Positions 45,281 through 57,841 of a stretch of 64,000 nt of DNA are shown here, in pieces; the stretch's first letter is position 1; each line of letters begins with the position of its first letter. The notes beneath the pieces were generated by a model, which saw nothing but the letters and a program-made list of their open reading frames with translations, searched no databases and was not told the origin of the DNA. Source of the stretch: Cubamyces lactineus (taxonomy: Eukaryota > Basidiomycota > Agaricomycetes > Polyporales > Polyporaceae); contig JACDTU010000026.1 of the NCBI GenBank assembly GCA_022376465.1, positions 297,351-361,350 on the forward strand. Reading direction: 5' to 3'. A program made the position numbers and the translations under genes.

Positions 45281-46540
45281 CCGGGTCCGTGACCTGCAGC
45301 GGACTAGACACGCCCTCAAAGATAGTGCGAGCTTTCCCACCACGAACGATGTTCACAAGCGTGCCCATCTCGTCGTATTCACGTAGGCGTACGATCACAT
45401 GGCAAGGGCCAGCTGAGGAAGCGCTCGAGCGGATGGCTCGTCACCGCGCGAGCAGACGCGAGTACTCCCAGCTTGAGAGAGAGAGATTCGACTTCGCCGC
45501 GGCGGTACACGACGCGGATCGTCAATGCCGAGCATCCTAGGCGCGAGACTAAGCACGGTAGGAGTCCGGTCGGGATCGGACGTGAAGACGGCGCCGAGGG
45601 CGTCCAGGATCATGTACCAGGGGTAGGCTTGTGCACGTGCGGGTCGGCGACGACGAACATCTCGATGTCGGAGCAAATGAACAGCTAGCACGTCGTGGGG
45701 AGGACGATGGAGGAGCGCAGGACGGGGCGGATGCGGCGCACTTCTGCTGCCGCCGCCGTCGACGCCCACTTCGTCCCAACACTCGGCAGGTACTACGCCG
45801 GGGACCTCTGGAACTTGTCAAACTCTTACACGGGGTATGGGGCGCTAGCCATCGACGCATGTACTAGACGGGCTCCGAGATGGATGCGAAGAGGTTCTGG
45901 CCGCACACGACACCCCGGATCGTTAGGTCTCGCAGCTCTGCGAGATCGACTTCGCCAAGCGGCACCGGGATCTGGTGCGAGCGTGAGTTGTGGGTTGGTG
46001 GTGTGCAGAGGGTTCAGCCGAGTATATGCGCGCAGGAAAGCCAGGAGGGAAGCTGCCCACGAGGGCGTAACACGAACGGGGTGAAGGTAGAGGTTCCGCA
46101 GTGATCGGAAGGACGTTTTGGGTAGAGTCGATAGCCAGCGGAGGCGAAGTGTATGAAGCTGGGAGCTCGAGGGGAAGACCTGGACATTCAATGTACCGAT
46201 AGGAAAGGCGGAAGGATTGAAGGTGCAAGTGTCGAGCTCAGGGAGGCGGAGTCTTGTGAACATGTATGCTGAGAACTTGTCGCCGCCGTCCCACAAGCCC
46301 CACGCGTTAAGAGGAATTAGGCGGCGTGTTGGTAGAGGGCCAGGACGTCAGACGAGGCGTGAAGCTGGTCGGAAACTAAGGAGAAGATGTGAGAGAGAAT
46401 CTCGGGTGGGATGGATATATGAGAAGGCGTTGCATTGATTACAGAACTGACTGGCAGGGCGGAGGATTCGTCAAAACGTCCGGGACGGCGGAATAGGATC
46501 AGAAAGCGAGGGCCTGCTGGACAGTATGACACTGTTGTTT
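45281..46540 (-). pseudogene. Relic of an F-box gene
   Basis: Minus-strand fragments in several frames. SVINATPSHISIPPEILSHI with FSLV near 46340-46440 is a recognisable F-box. LPELDTCTFNPSAFPIGTLN and FRSLRNLYLHPVRVTPSWAA (45900-46250) are leucine-rich segments. IVRLREYDEMGTLVNIVRGG near 45320-45400 is the C-terminal signature. Stops and frameshifts separate them. It parallels the relic at 39175-39808. Confidence 0.65.
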
Positions 46541-47070
46541 AGAGAGAACTGTGCACTCGAATGACGGGAGAATCATTGGTGGAGAGTGAGGAGGTTTATG
46601 CGGAACGCCTCGACGCCTTCGCACTGGGTAGCGAGAGGCGAACCTTTGTCGGAGGGGATTTGGATCTGGAGAAGAGATATTCAAAGGAGAACGACTGGCT
46701 GACTGCATTGATGTAAGCTGGACGAAGCGAGGGTTAGTTATACCACGCAGCAGCGTAAAGGCACGGCCTTGTCAGAATGGGCGTGAAAGCTCCCAGTTGT
46801 TTTCGCAATGTCCTTCCGGCGTTTGAAGGCTTGCCAACGGGTAGGAGCACCGGGTCAAGTGTGCGAGTAGTTGTGACCTGCATAGGCACGGAGCGCTGTG
46901 GCGGACGAGGGACGATCCACGTAGGCGGGGCAGGATAGACGCCCAGGTGTTGTGGTCTGTTTGGCGTGCCACCTCACTGGGCAGACGATGCTGGAGCGCC
47001 AGGGAGGAGTTAAAGACCTTGACCACCTACTCCTCGTCGCGTCCGCTCACCCCAGCCGCTCTTTCCAGCC
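46541..47070. other. Intergenic region
   Basis: Left part may hold debris of the F-box relic's first exon; right part is the SEC61 promoter. No intact gene. Confidence 0.4.
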
Positions 47071-48715
47071 ATGAGCGGATGTACGTCCTCCTCTTCTTCT
47101 CCCTGACCGCCGCTAACAGACGCGAACAGTTCGGTTTCTGAATCTCGTCCGACCATTCTTGCCCATCCTCCCAGAGGTCTCTTCCCCAGACCGCAAAGTG
47201 CGCCAGCGTTCCTCCGTCTGCCCTCCTCCCCGAGCTGACCCCGCGCGCAGGTGCCGTTCAACCAAAAAGTGTTATGGACCGCCGTCACCCTCCTCATCTT
47301 CCTCGTCTGCTCCCAGGTGCCCCTCTATGGCATCATGTCCTCCGACTCCGCCGACCCCCTCTACTGGATGCGTGTCATCCTCGCCTCTAACCGCGGCACT
47401 CTTATGGAACTCGGTATCACCCCCATCGTTACTTCCGGCATGATCATGCAGCTTCTCGCGGGCGCGAACCTCATCGAGGTCGACTTTTCGCTCAAGGAGG
47501 ACAGGGCGCTCTTCAGCGGGGCTCAGAAGTGTGAGTCGCCATGGGTTGTCGTTCTGCTGGACATACCTAACCTGCTGCGCAGTGTTCGCTCTTATCATCG
47601 CTCTCGGGCAGGCTACGGTGTACGTCTTGACTGGTCTCTACGGCCAGCCTCGCGACCTTGGCGCCGGTATCTGCTTGCTTCTCATCATCCAGCTCATCTC
47701 CGCCTCGCTCATCGTCATCCTCCTCGACGAGCTGCTCCAGAAGGGCTACGGTCTCGGCTCCGGCATCTCGCTCTTCATTGCGACCAACATCTGCGAGTCT
47801 ATCGTCTGGAAGGCGTTCTCCCCTACTACCGTCAACACCGGCCGCGGTCCCGAGTTCGAGGGCGCGGTCGTCTCGCTCTTCCACCTCCTGTTCACCTGGA
47901 ACGACAAGGGCCGCGCGCTGCGCGAGGCGTTTTGGCGCGAGCGTCTGCCGAACATCATGAACCTCATCGCGACCGTCGTCGTGTTCGCGGTCGTGATCTA
48001 CCTGCAAGGCTTCCGGATCGAGATCCCGGTGAAGAGCAACCGGTTCCGTGGGCAGCGCGGAAGCTACCCCGTGAAGCTGTTCTACACGTCGAACATGCCG
48101 ATCATGCTGGAGAGCGCGTTGACGTCAAACGTGTTCATCATCTCGCAGATGCTCGCGTCGCGTTTCCCGAACAACTTCCTGGTTCGTCTGTTGGGTGTGT
48201 GGGAGCCGCTGGAGGACTCGCCGCAACTCGCTGCGGTGTCGGGCATCGCGTACTACATGTCGCCGCCGCACACGCTGCACGAGGCGCTGGTGGACCCCCT
48301 GCACACGCTGATCTACATTGCGTTCACGGTCACGGCCTGTGCGATCTTCTCAAAGACGTGGATCGAGGTGTCGGGCAGCGGCCCGCGGGACATTGCGAAG
48401 CAGCTGAAGGACCAGCAGATGGTGATGGCGGGCCACCGCGAGGGCTCGATGTACAAGGAGCTGAAGCGAGTCGTACCTACGGCGGCGGCGCTGGGCGGTG
48501 CGATCCTTGGACTGCTGTCTGTTGTTGCGGACTTGATGGGCGCCATCGGGAGCGGCACGGGTATCCTTATGGCGGTGACGATCATCTACAGCTGTAAGTG
48601 CTTGGTTGCGATTCGAGTGCAGGAGTACGTGCTAACGAGTGCGATTGCAGACTGGGAAATCGGGATGCGGGAGTCTGGGGGACCGGAGATGGCTGCGCTG
48701 GGCGAGCTGTTCTGA
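47071..48715 (+). CDS. SEC61: Sec61 alpha subunit, ER protein-translocation channel
   Basis: Pore-forming subunit of the ER translocon. Exons 47071-47080, 47130-47198, 47251-47530, 47583-48593 and 48651-48715. The product starts [20 protein letters not shown] and continues [20 protein letters not shown] with [20 protein letters not shown]. The plug region, then the helix-rich core ([40 protein letters not shown]), the cytosolic loop [20 protein letters not shown] and [20 protein letters not shown] are all present. The C-terminal helices end [21 protein letters not shown]. About 475 residues with ten transmembrane segments expected, the normal size. Exon 1 is only ten bases. Highly conserved housekeeping gene; no anomalies. 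Confidence 0.96.
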
Positions 48716-49181
48716 ACGGTCTGACGCGACTGGCGCTTGTACGGGGAAAGCAAGGGGAAAATAGCAGAATGCTGGAAGAGGCTAGCGGATGGGCTTATAC
48801 GTTAGTGTCATCGCATAGTATCCGCCTGTTCGAGCTTTTATTTAATGTTCACGCGACGTCTTTTCTGCTTCGGAATCATTGCCATGTGTGTTTGTGGGTG
48901 CATGGGGATTGGCGCCTATTGCTGGCGTAGCGTTTGTTCTCTACGTCGACGAGTGCCAAGGAGAGGGAGTGGGTGTATGCGCCTCGACGTTCCCCAAGAG
49001 GAGATGGGGTGGACAGAAGGGGAAGGGGGCGTCATCGAGAGGGGATGACGTCGGTCGCGTACTCCACTCACTCCCTCTCCATCCGCCGCTATATAACACG
49101 CCCCGCCATCGTCGACGGTCCCCCACCAGCTCCTCCTTTCTCTTCACGACTCACGACTCTCGCACGACAACGACTGCTACC
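48716..49181. other. Intergenic region with TATA box
   Basis: SEC61 3' flank and promoter of the next gene. TATATAA at about 49091-49097 sits 85-90 bp before the ATG at 49182. Confidence 0.5.
49091..49097 (+). promoter_or_regulatory. TATA box of the HAM1-like gene
   Basis: GCTATATAACACG lies about 85 bp upstream of the start codon, followed by a pyrimidine-rich stretch as in strongly expressed fungal promoters. Confidence 0.55.
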
Positions 49182-51723
49182 ATGGACAAATCCGCCTCCA
49201 TCATCGCCGCTCTCAACGCCGGCAAGCTTCCCACTCACCAGCAGATCGCCCAGGGCATCGACGCCCTCCTCGCCGCTCCCATCCTCAATAACCAGCCCTC
49301 CAACGACGCCGGCGAGCTCTCTGAACAGGGGCGCGAGATCCAGGATGGCGTCCGCAATCTTCTGAGCGCATACAAGCAGCTCGGTGAGAACAAGAACGGT
49401 GTGTATTCCTTCCACGCGCTTGGAAAACCTGTATTGACTGCATGCAGCGGATAACGTCATCCAGGAATCTCTATGGCACCTCTCCGAGGTCGACCCCTCC
49501 GCCACCTCCACCTCCGTCTCTATGGACGTCGACACCGACCAAGCAACCCAGGACGCACGCGCCGTTGCTCGCGCACTCCGCAGTCTCATCAACACCGTCT
49601 GGGAGAATCTCTCTCAAGAGGGCCGCTCCGTTTTCCACGACTTCGCCTCCTTCATGCGCCTCGCCCTCGCTGACGCCGCGGACTACATCGGCGAGAGCGC
49701 CCAGACCGCCGCGGAGGCTCTCAGGGAGGTCGACAAGGACGTGCAGGAGGGTCAGCGGAATGAGCTCGGTATCAAGCGCAAGGCGGAGGACGACCCCCAG
49801 GACGCAGATGCGCGCGCCAAGTTTGAGCGTACGATGGACTCCACGAAGGAGGCGGGCTCCAAGGTCATCGGCGCCGGTCAGGTCGCTGTCGCCACCGGCC
49901 AGGACCTCGCGGATCGCACGACTTCAAGACTGCAGGACGCGTACTACAAGGTATGTTCTTACGTCTTCGCACGTTAGGCTGTGTTGCTAATAGATGGCTA
50001 GATTTGCGATCGCGCGCAGAGCGACGAGAACTACCACAAGTCCATTTCTACCATCTTCGACCTCGCCCAGAAGTGGATACATCGCTCGCTCGATGCCGCT
50101 GGTGACGTCAACCAGGCAACTTCACTTGATGCTTTCATCGACGATCCTACTCCCGACAAACACCTCATCACCGGCATCCGCGGTTTCCGTACGTTCCTCG
50201 AGCGTCTCGCGGGCGGCAAGTCTCTCGACGGCTTCTTCGCCGCTCTCCGCGTCTGCGGTGTAGACATACAGCAAGACCCAGACGTACGCGGGTGGTGCGA
50301 CGAGTTCATCGCCCACCTCAGACGGTCCCTCGACGAGCGTGGCTACGCTCGCAGCGAAGAGGCAAAGAAGAAGCGCGAGCAGCTCCGAAAGGAGTGGAAG
50401 GAGCTACTCGACAAGGACTCGGACAAGGGCCGCAAGTGGAAGGAGGATGTCGCGGCGCTCAAGCGCGAAGCGTCCGAGTTCCAGGACGCAATCGACCACG
50501 ATCAGGACCTGCGCGCGGTCAAGAAGGCTCACGCCAAGCTGGGCGAGGACCTCGAGAACGGCTTGCTGGCTGCCGGTAGCGCAGGAGCGCAGTCGCTCAT
50601 GGAGCGCGCCCCATGGTTCTGGCAGGATGTCTTCAACGTCTATTTGCCCAAGCTCGTTGGCATGATCAAGGACATCCCTATCCCCAGGTATGTCTCTTCC
50701 AGTTGGGTTGCTGTACTTTAGCTTACGAATACGCGCAGGACGGAGTTCAAGGACAACGAGGTGGAATTCGTCCTCGAAGACCTCGACATTTCGACGTTCT
50801 CGCTTCTGCCTGGTCATGCGTACATTCGCAACATTACCGACATCGACATCAAGGCGCCTTCTGCAGGCCAAGCTGACACAGCCGTCGGTGCCCTCACACG
50901 TATCTACCTCCAGGCGCTGCAGATCCAACTCAAGGAGGTCTCGTTCTACTACTATGACAAGACGGCGTCGGTCGGACCCGCCGAGTTCACCGGCATCATG
51001 GAGTTCACACTCCCGCCTCAGGGTGTCGACATCGACATCGTCGTCCGCACCATTCCCAATTCGCCAGAAGGCCTCAAGGAGCGCGAGCGTCGCAGCAGTT
51101 TCATCGATATTCAGCGCGTCGACGTGAAGGTGTCCGAGGACATCAACCTCACCGTCAAGGAGTCGAACCACCAGATCCTGGTGTCTGTCTTCCGGCCCAT
51201 CATGCTCTCGCGCCTGCGCGACGCGCTGCAGACCGTTCTTAGCCAGCAGATCCGCGGCGCCCTGCAATGGGCGGATGCGTTCGCGTGGGACGTCGGCCGT
51301 CGTGCAGAGGTCTTTAGTGATACAGGCTTGCCGCGCGGCGCGAGCCTCGTCGCCGGGTTCTGGAGCGAGCTCGGGCACCTGCAGAAGACGGGTGAGGGCG
51401 GTTTGTTCTCTGGCTGGAAGGCGACCGGCACAGGCATCATCAAAGAGGATCCGAATGGCGCGCAGTTTGCGATGGGCGCGGAGCCACAGGTGTTGTCAGG
51501 CGAAAAGCGCGGGCCGAAGGGAACGTTCTCAGAGCCCGTCGCGGAGCGCGAGGACGTGCAGGACAAGGTGCAGCAAGCGAAGGGCGTGGCGGAGCAGGTG
51601 AAGGAAACGGCGAAGGACAAGGTGCGAAAGGTGAAGAGCTTCAAGGATACAGTGAGCACGAAGGTGGAAGAGGAGAAGGAGCGCCCTGGATGGCAGAGTC
51701 CCGCGTTCGACTGGTCGCAGTGA
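49182..51723 (+). CDS. HAM1-like (BPI/TULIP-type) lipid-binding protein
   Basis: Four or five exons, starting MDKSASIIAALNAGKLPTHQ. The N-terminal helical part (QIAQGIDALLAAP, IQDGVRNLLSAYKQL, LRSLINTVWENLSQEGRSVF) and the charged middle (KKREQLRKEWKELLDKDSDK) correspond to the fungal HAM1-type N-terminal domain. The C-terminal half (EFKDNEVEFVLEDLDISTFS, IDIKAPSAGQADT, LKEVSFYYYDKTASVGPAEF, TGIMEFTLPPQGVDIDI) matches the HAM1 C-terminal, BPI/LBP-like domain, which in related proteins forms a lipid-binding tube. The tail is amphipathic and repetitive (QQAKGVAEQVKETAKDKVRK). About 780 residues. Likely intracellular, since no signal peptide is seen. Intact in every exon; exact role not established. 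Confidence 0.85.
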
Positions 51724-52707
51724 ACGGTTCGCTCCGTTTCGTTTCGTCTTCTGCTTTGCTTTGCATTCTGGGATTCGGAAGGACTGAAGAATGTATCAAA
51801 TAGCGGCCATGTACCCGTATACTCATCCTGTACGCGATCCTATAGTATCCACTTCGTATTCCTCTCATCTCATGGCGTTTGTTGGCTCACCCGCGTGCAT
51901 GCGTCAGTGTAATGCGCTTTCCCTGCACGCCTCCGGTTGGTGATATTCCTGTCGCGCGGCAGCTCTAGCTACCCCATGCAGGCCTCAGATTGTGTCCGGG
52001 AACATTGTCCTGTTGTTGATTTGTGCTTGTCACATTCGACCACCTCGACGCGAGAGGATTGAATCGGAAAATAAGGACGTATACGGATAGGGGCCTGTAC
52101 GATTGTAGGGAGACATACTGGAACGCGATCTTGAGTACTGGGGACATTCTAAGGACAACGCCACCGCTGCGAGTACTGACAGTAGCTTCTTCCGGACACT
52201 GCCTTGGGATGAAGTGTAGGCGATGCCCGAGGTTCGTCGAAGCGCTCCCGGGAATCCAATGACCCTCCATGGGAATGCTCGGAGGAAACGTGGATACCAG
52301 AATGAATACGAGCTAGACAATCAAGTTTGGTACGTTCCTGGGCCGTCACCCGGCGCGCAGTCACTTAGCTGACTGGTGTTGGCACTCAACTCTGAATTCC
52401 CCTACATATTCAAGTGGCGCATTTGCTGCGCTTGTTTCGTGGATTTCCACAAAACGGTACACGCCTGCCTCTCCGGGACGTGCCTGCCCCGTATAAATGA
52501 GAACCGCTGAGTTGCACAGCCAGGAAGACTGGGACACGCTTCGAATTTCCCGCATCTGTCAAGGGGAGCGCGGCACAGAGGCGCGTAGGACACGCTGAGC
52601 CGTCTTGTTGTCCAGCATCCTCGCTGGTGTAGCAGTTCCCTTTCTACCCCATCTTCCGCTGTCTGCTGACATCGTGCTCCACTACCTCAGCCTCTCAGAT
52701 TGCTGCA
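51724..52707. other. Intergenic region (~1 kb)
   Basis: No gene supported; the right part is the promoter and leader of the NLR. Confidence 0.4.
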
Positions 52708-55700
52708 ATGCATCACCTCCGTGCGAAGCGACGCGCGCGCCTGGCGTTGTCTGCTAGCACTCTATCCCTGCCAACATCTGGCACACAGCCGACCGCGACC
52801 ACCGGAGAAGCGCGAGGAAGGAATCTAGCGAATACGAGTCTGAGCCTCCTAATCTCGGCGTTGAAAATCACGAAGGAGGTGTCGTCTGCTTGTCCTCAGC
52901 TGCAGTTGGCAGTAGGGGCGCTTCTGACTGTGTTGGAGGCTTACAAGGTGTGTGTCGTCGATCTGCCCGGTTCTTTGCAAAACGCTCACTGCTCACAGAA
53001 ATACTCGGAGGCGAAAGAATCTATTGAGACACTCCTCTCGCGTATACAGCCTCTGAACGAGATACTGAAGAAAGTGCAAACCGATAATGTCTGTCCGCAA
53101 GCACTCAAGGACAGGCTGGCTGCCCTCGCGAGGTAAGCTCCACCGCTCATTTGCAGCGTGAGCGGCTTCGTATTGCGGCTCACAAATCTGAACAGCAAAG
53201 TAATGGAGGTGGTGAACGCCGCCAAGGAGGTGCAATCCAAGCCGTGGATACTACAGCTCATGAACTTCGCGAACTACACGGAAAAGACCGAATCCTGGAT
53301 CAAGACGCTCGACTGGCATATTTGTAGCTTTGTGGTGAGTATAGACCAGTGCTGTCTATCGGCCGATACTCAAGGACCTGTGCAGCTTGAAGGCACGATC
53401 ACGCTGGAACTCACAGTAAACGTACGTCCACCCACCACGGTTCATCCGCTTCCTCCGCTACACCTAATCATCGTATAATTGTGTATATACAGCAAGGATT
53501 CGATGTAATGAACGCTCGATTCAACCGGGTGGTCGAAGGGATCAATGCGTTGCATGAAGACCTGAATGTGAGCGTCCGTTCTCCTGCTGCGACGACAACT
53601 CGACTCACTTCGGCATAGATTCTAGCCCACGATGGTAAGACCAAGCTTGTACGAGGGCGCCCATCGCTGATTGTCTCCGCATATCAGCCCTCTACAGGAG
53701 TCTACGGCCCGTCATCGAGGCTGGGTTGCACTCTGGGTCCAGCGTTCACGTGCAATGCCACGAGAACACCCGCATGGAAGTCCTGGCAACGCTTTGCTCT
53801 TGGCTGCATCCCGACCATCCTCGCCTCACAATACTGCCTGCACCGGTCGTCCCAGCATCCTCCGATCGATCAATTCTTTGGCTTCACGCGCTTGCCGGTT
53901 CTGGAAAGTCTACGATTGCTCTAACCGTTGCAGATTGGTGGGACAAGGATGAGCTTCTCGGTGCCAGTTACTTTTGTGCGCGGGACGGCCAACGAAGCAA
54001 CATTAACTGCATCTTCCGGACGATCGCGTACCAGCTCGCACTCCGCTTTCCCGTGTTTCGAAACCATCTCACGAAGATCCTCGAGACGGATCCTAACCTC
54101 TATTCCTCTACCCCCACGCGACAACTCGAGAAACTGATCGTTGCGCCTCTCAAAGCGGTGCGAGCCGACGCGAAGAGCGACACTCCCTTTCCCGCCCATG
54201 TTGCAGTCGTCATCGACGCGCTGGACGAGTGCACCGACAACGATGCCGTCTCTACCATACTCAAGTCTCTCGCGTTGTACATCGGCCAACTTGCCCCTCT
54301 CAAGTTCCTCATCACTAGTCGTCCGGAAGAGAACATCACGCGAGGATTCCTTCTGCAGAGCTTAGACGAGAACACGCACAGATTCGCTCTCAATAAGCTT
54401 CCGGAAGACCTCACAAAGCGTGATATCTTTTTGTTCCTTCGATCGCGTCTTGCCGCGATCAGGAACGACTTCGATCTCGGGGCTACCTGGCCAGCTCCTG
54501 AGCGCATCGAAAACCTCGTTGGTCTCTCTGAGCATTTATTCATATTTGCAGCTCTGGCTGCACGATATATCGAGGACCAGGCTGAGAGAGACCCGGACGG
54601 TCGCCTCAGGAGACTCTTGGATGCTGGCAACGCAGCGGCAGCGAAACGAGGTACTAGCACATCCGCGTTCCCGATTCTCGACGCACTATACATCCAGGTG
54701 CTAAATACCGCTGCGAAAAGGCTAGGGGACGCCTTGAAGGCCCAGCTGAAGCTCGTCCTTGGGATGATTGTGCTCGCTGAGCAACGCCTGAGCCCCGCCA
54801 CGCTGGATGCACTCCTGGACCTTCCGACCGGCACGGTCAGACGTGTGCTGCCCGCCCTCGGTGCTATTCTGACCATCCCAGATCGTGAAGACAATGCTAC
54901 TCCCATCGGTATCATCCACCTATCGTTCCCCAACTTCCTTGTCGACCCTGTCCGCTGTACCGACCGGGGCTTCCTTGTCAGGCCCCGCATTCATCACTCT
55001 CACATCGCTTTCCAGTGTCTGATCGTGATGAAGGTGCTCAAGTACAACATCCTCAAGGTCGTCTCGGAGCACGACCGCGTTCTCAACGGCGAGATTCCCA
55101 ACTTATCAGCCAGACTCTCACAGCATATCTCCGCTCCTCTCGAGTACGCCTGCAGATACTGGACGTGTCACTTGTGCGAGGCCGAGATCGGTGAAGACCT
55201 GCTCACAGCGCTCGAGGAATTCTGCACATCCCACCTCCTTCATTGGCTCGAGGTGCTGAGTCTCCTCGGCTGCGTTGACGGCGTCGTCGAAGCTCTACAA
55301 TCGGCGCAAGCTTTCTTGAAGGCAAGTATATCACAGCGGCTTTGAGAGCCTATGCGATACTTACCCAGCAATGCGCCCACAGAGACAGTCATTGCGAGCG
55401 ACAAATGTCCCATTGCTTCTGTACGACTGCGAGCGCGCCGTCCGCGCATTCTACCCGATCATCAGCACATCTGCCTTGCATATGTACTCAACCATCGCCG
55501 TCTTCGCCCCCCTAGACACGCCTATTCGTCGTCTTGCTGCAGCGAACGTGCGAACATCGGTGTCGGTACGCGTCGGACTAGAGAACACCTGGAGCGACAC
55601 CCTTGTGTCGCGCGTTACGGACGGGTCCTATATTGCGGCTATCACCCTCTCCCCGGATGGGATATACATTGCCTGCGGTCACAAGGATGGGACCGCCCAG

Positions 55701-57665
55701 CTGCTCAATGCACATACGGGAACGGAGCTGCGGGCTTTCAAGGGTAATGCCAAGGAGCCGATCCGGAGCTTATCGTTCTCGCCGACGGGGAAGGAGCTCC
55801 TTTCTGGTTCACATTACGGGTCTGTAGACCTCTGGGACGTTGAAACGGGGGCTAATCTCAACACTTGGAAGGCACACTCAGCCTCGGTCAACTCGGTGGC
55901 GTGGTTGCCCGACGGTACACTGGCAGCTTCTGCTTCTGCTGACAACACGATCGGGCTGTGGAGAGTGGCCTCTTCCGAGACGATGGTAGTGCTGCAGGTT
56001 GGTGACATGGTACTCCATGTCGTATTCGCCCCGGATGGGGACCTGCTTTATGGCTCGCATGATAAGATGTGCAAGATCTTAAACACACGGGGCGTCGACT
56101 GGGGCACAGAGGCCGACATAGAACCAACCCAAACTCTGAAGCACGACTCAAGGGTCTGCACGGTGGCCGTATCCTCGGACAGCCGTCTGGTTGCGTGTGG
56201 CCTCTACGACGGCGAGATCGTTCTCTGGACAAAGTCGGATGGGCAACGGCTGCGATCCTTGCCAGGTCAAAGTGACGTCACCTCCCTCGCGTTCTATCCA
56301 AGCGGTCTCCTCGCTGCAGCATACTACAGCTCTCCGATCACGTTGTGGGACGTCTCGACAGGAGCACCGGTGAAGAGGGCGGGCAACGAGGGTGCGAGAG
56401 CTGCCGCCTTTGCGTCTGACTCTCTTCACATCGCGCATGCCATCGGCTGCGAGTTTCGTGTTTGTCTGTGGCCTTCGGAGTTGAAGCAAAACGCGGCGAG
56501 AACCACAGCAATCACGGGAAGTCTCAAGCAGCTAGCGTGGTGCTCATCTGTTGAGGACCGGAAACCAGTAGAAAGCGGCAGGACGGGTTTACGGGCAGCC
56601 GCTACCTCGCCGACGGGGAAACTTGTCCTTGCAGAGTATGATCACGGGTTGCGGATCTACGAGGTTCCAACAGGTCGTTGTATGCGCACCATTGATTATT
56701 CCAGCGGCATGCAACCCTCCGCCGTCTGGTCTTCCACAGGCAGACTGTTTGCATGCGCAGGGTTAGATGGTGCCGTGCGCGTGTGGAAAGCGGACAGCGG
56801 AAAACACGTTAGGACATTCGCGGGCTACTCAGGTCAAGACCACAATGTCGTCTTCACGCACGATGAGCAGCATGTCTTGTTCCCATCGTGGGATGGGATC
56901 CGCCAGGGCAAGATTGGGTCACGGACGGCTTCCGAGGTCCTCTTCCAGTCTGCTGGTGATCAGATCCGTGCTCTGGCTGTCTCCTCTGACAGGCAGTGGA
57001 TCCTCTCCTCTTGCTGTCGACACAGCTCTCCACCGAACACGTCCAGCGCTGACCTGCTCGCACACCCTTCCAGGCAGCCTGTCAAGAGCGATCATGGCTG
57101 GTACTATGCACTGCGCCTGCACAACGCCACATCAGGACACGTCGTCTGGATCGAGCACCACCCACACTGCATCATATCTGTCGCGTTCTCCGAGGACTGC
57201 ACGCGTGCTCTCGCAGGCAACTGGGCAGGCGAGGTGTTCCTATACGACCTCACTCAGATCATCCCTCCCGACCCCACTGTCCTCCGCTCTCCACCGCCTC
57301 TCTCCGTCCCAGAGCATAAGCTCAGTGTGAGAGAAACACAACGAGATATCAAACACATCTCTTTCTCTCCCAATGGCCGAGCTGTCATCAGTGACAGAAT
57401 CTACACCTCAATCCCCTCTGAACTGCGACCACTACACACCACATCTGCCGACCCCTCCTTGTCTGCCCTTGCCTTTTACGACGGCGATTGGCTTTGGCAC
57501 ATCAATTATCCCGATTCGGACCCTCGTCGTCTGTGCTGGATCCCTCCGATGTTCCATCCGCTCACGGACAGCATAGGGCTCTTTTCATCAGCAAATGGGC
57601 AAGTAATCACATACATCACTATGGAAGGCTCACTCGTTGTTATGGACGGAGCATCAACTCGCTAG
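52708..57665 (+). CDS. NACHT-WD40 NLR-type STAND protein
   Basis: Fungal NOD-like receptor. Several short 5' exons from MHHLRAKRRARLALSASTLS encode a helical N-terminal domain (ALKITKEVSSACPQLQLAVG, KYSEAKESIETLLSRIQPLN, KVMEVVNAAKEVQSKPWILQ, VMNARFNRVVEGINALHEDL). The NACHT NTPase follows: SLRPVIEAGLHSGSSVHVQC, Walker A LHALAGSGKSTIALTVADWW, Walker B VAVVIDALDECTDND and sensor-like LKFLITSRPEENI. A helical arm ends HLLHWLEVLSLLG. An intron at about 55329-55370 joins this in frame to LLYDCERAVRAFYPIISTSA and a long WD-repeat region (VDLWDVETGANLNTWKAHSA, IGLWRVAS, ITLWDVSTGAP, VRVWKADSGKHVRTF). The repeats are diverse rather than near-identical. In other fungi such proteins control non-self recognition and cell death. 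The effector domain at the N-terminus is not one I can name. Confidence 0.85.
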
Positions 57666-57841
57666 TGGTAAGGTCTCGTCGCCTTTGCAGTGTGACAGTT
57701 GCTGATGTGTGCCATATTATGCTTCTTCTCAAGCTCTCACAACTTGTCTTCGCAGATAACACCCTTTACTCGGCCTCAGTGTAATGGTGAAGCCGTTACA
57801 CAAGCCTCACAACCTTGGTTCCTGCGATGTCCCGTTTAGGG

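Noticed and set aside
55322..55370. GC-AG intron between the NACHT and WD40 parts of the NLR
   Set aside because: A GT donor seven bases downstream (GTATAT) gives the correct frame into the WD40 exon, while the GC donor does not.
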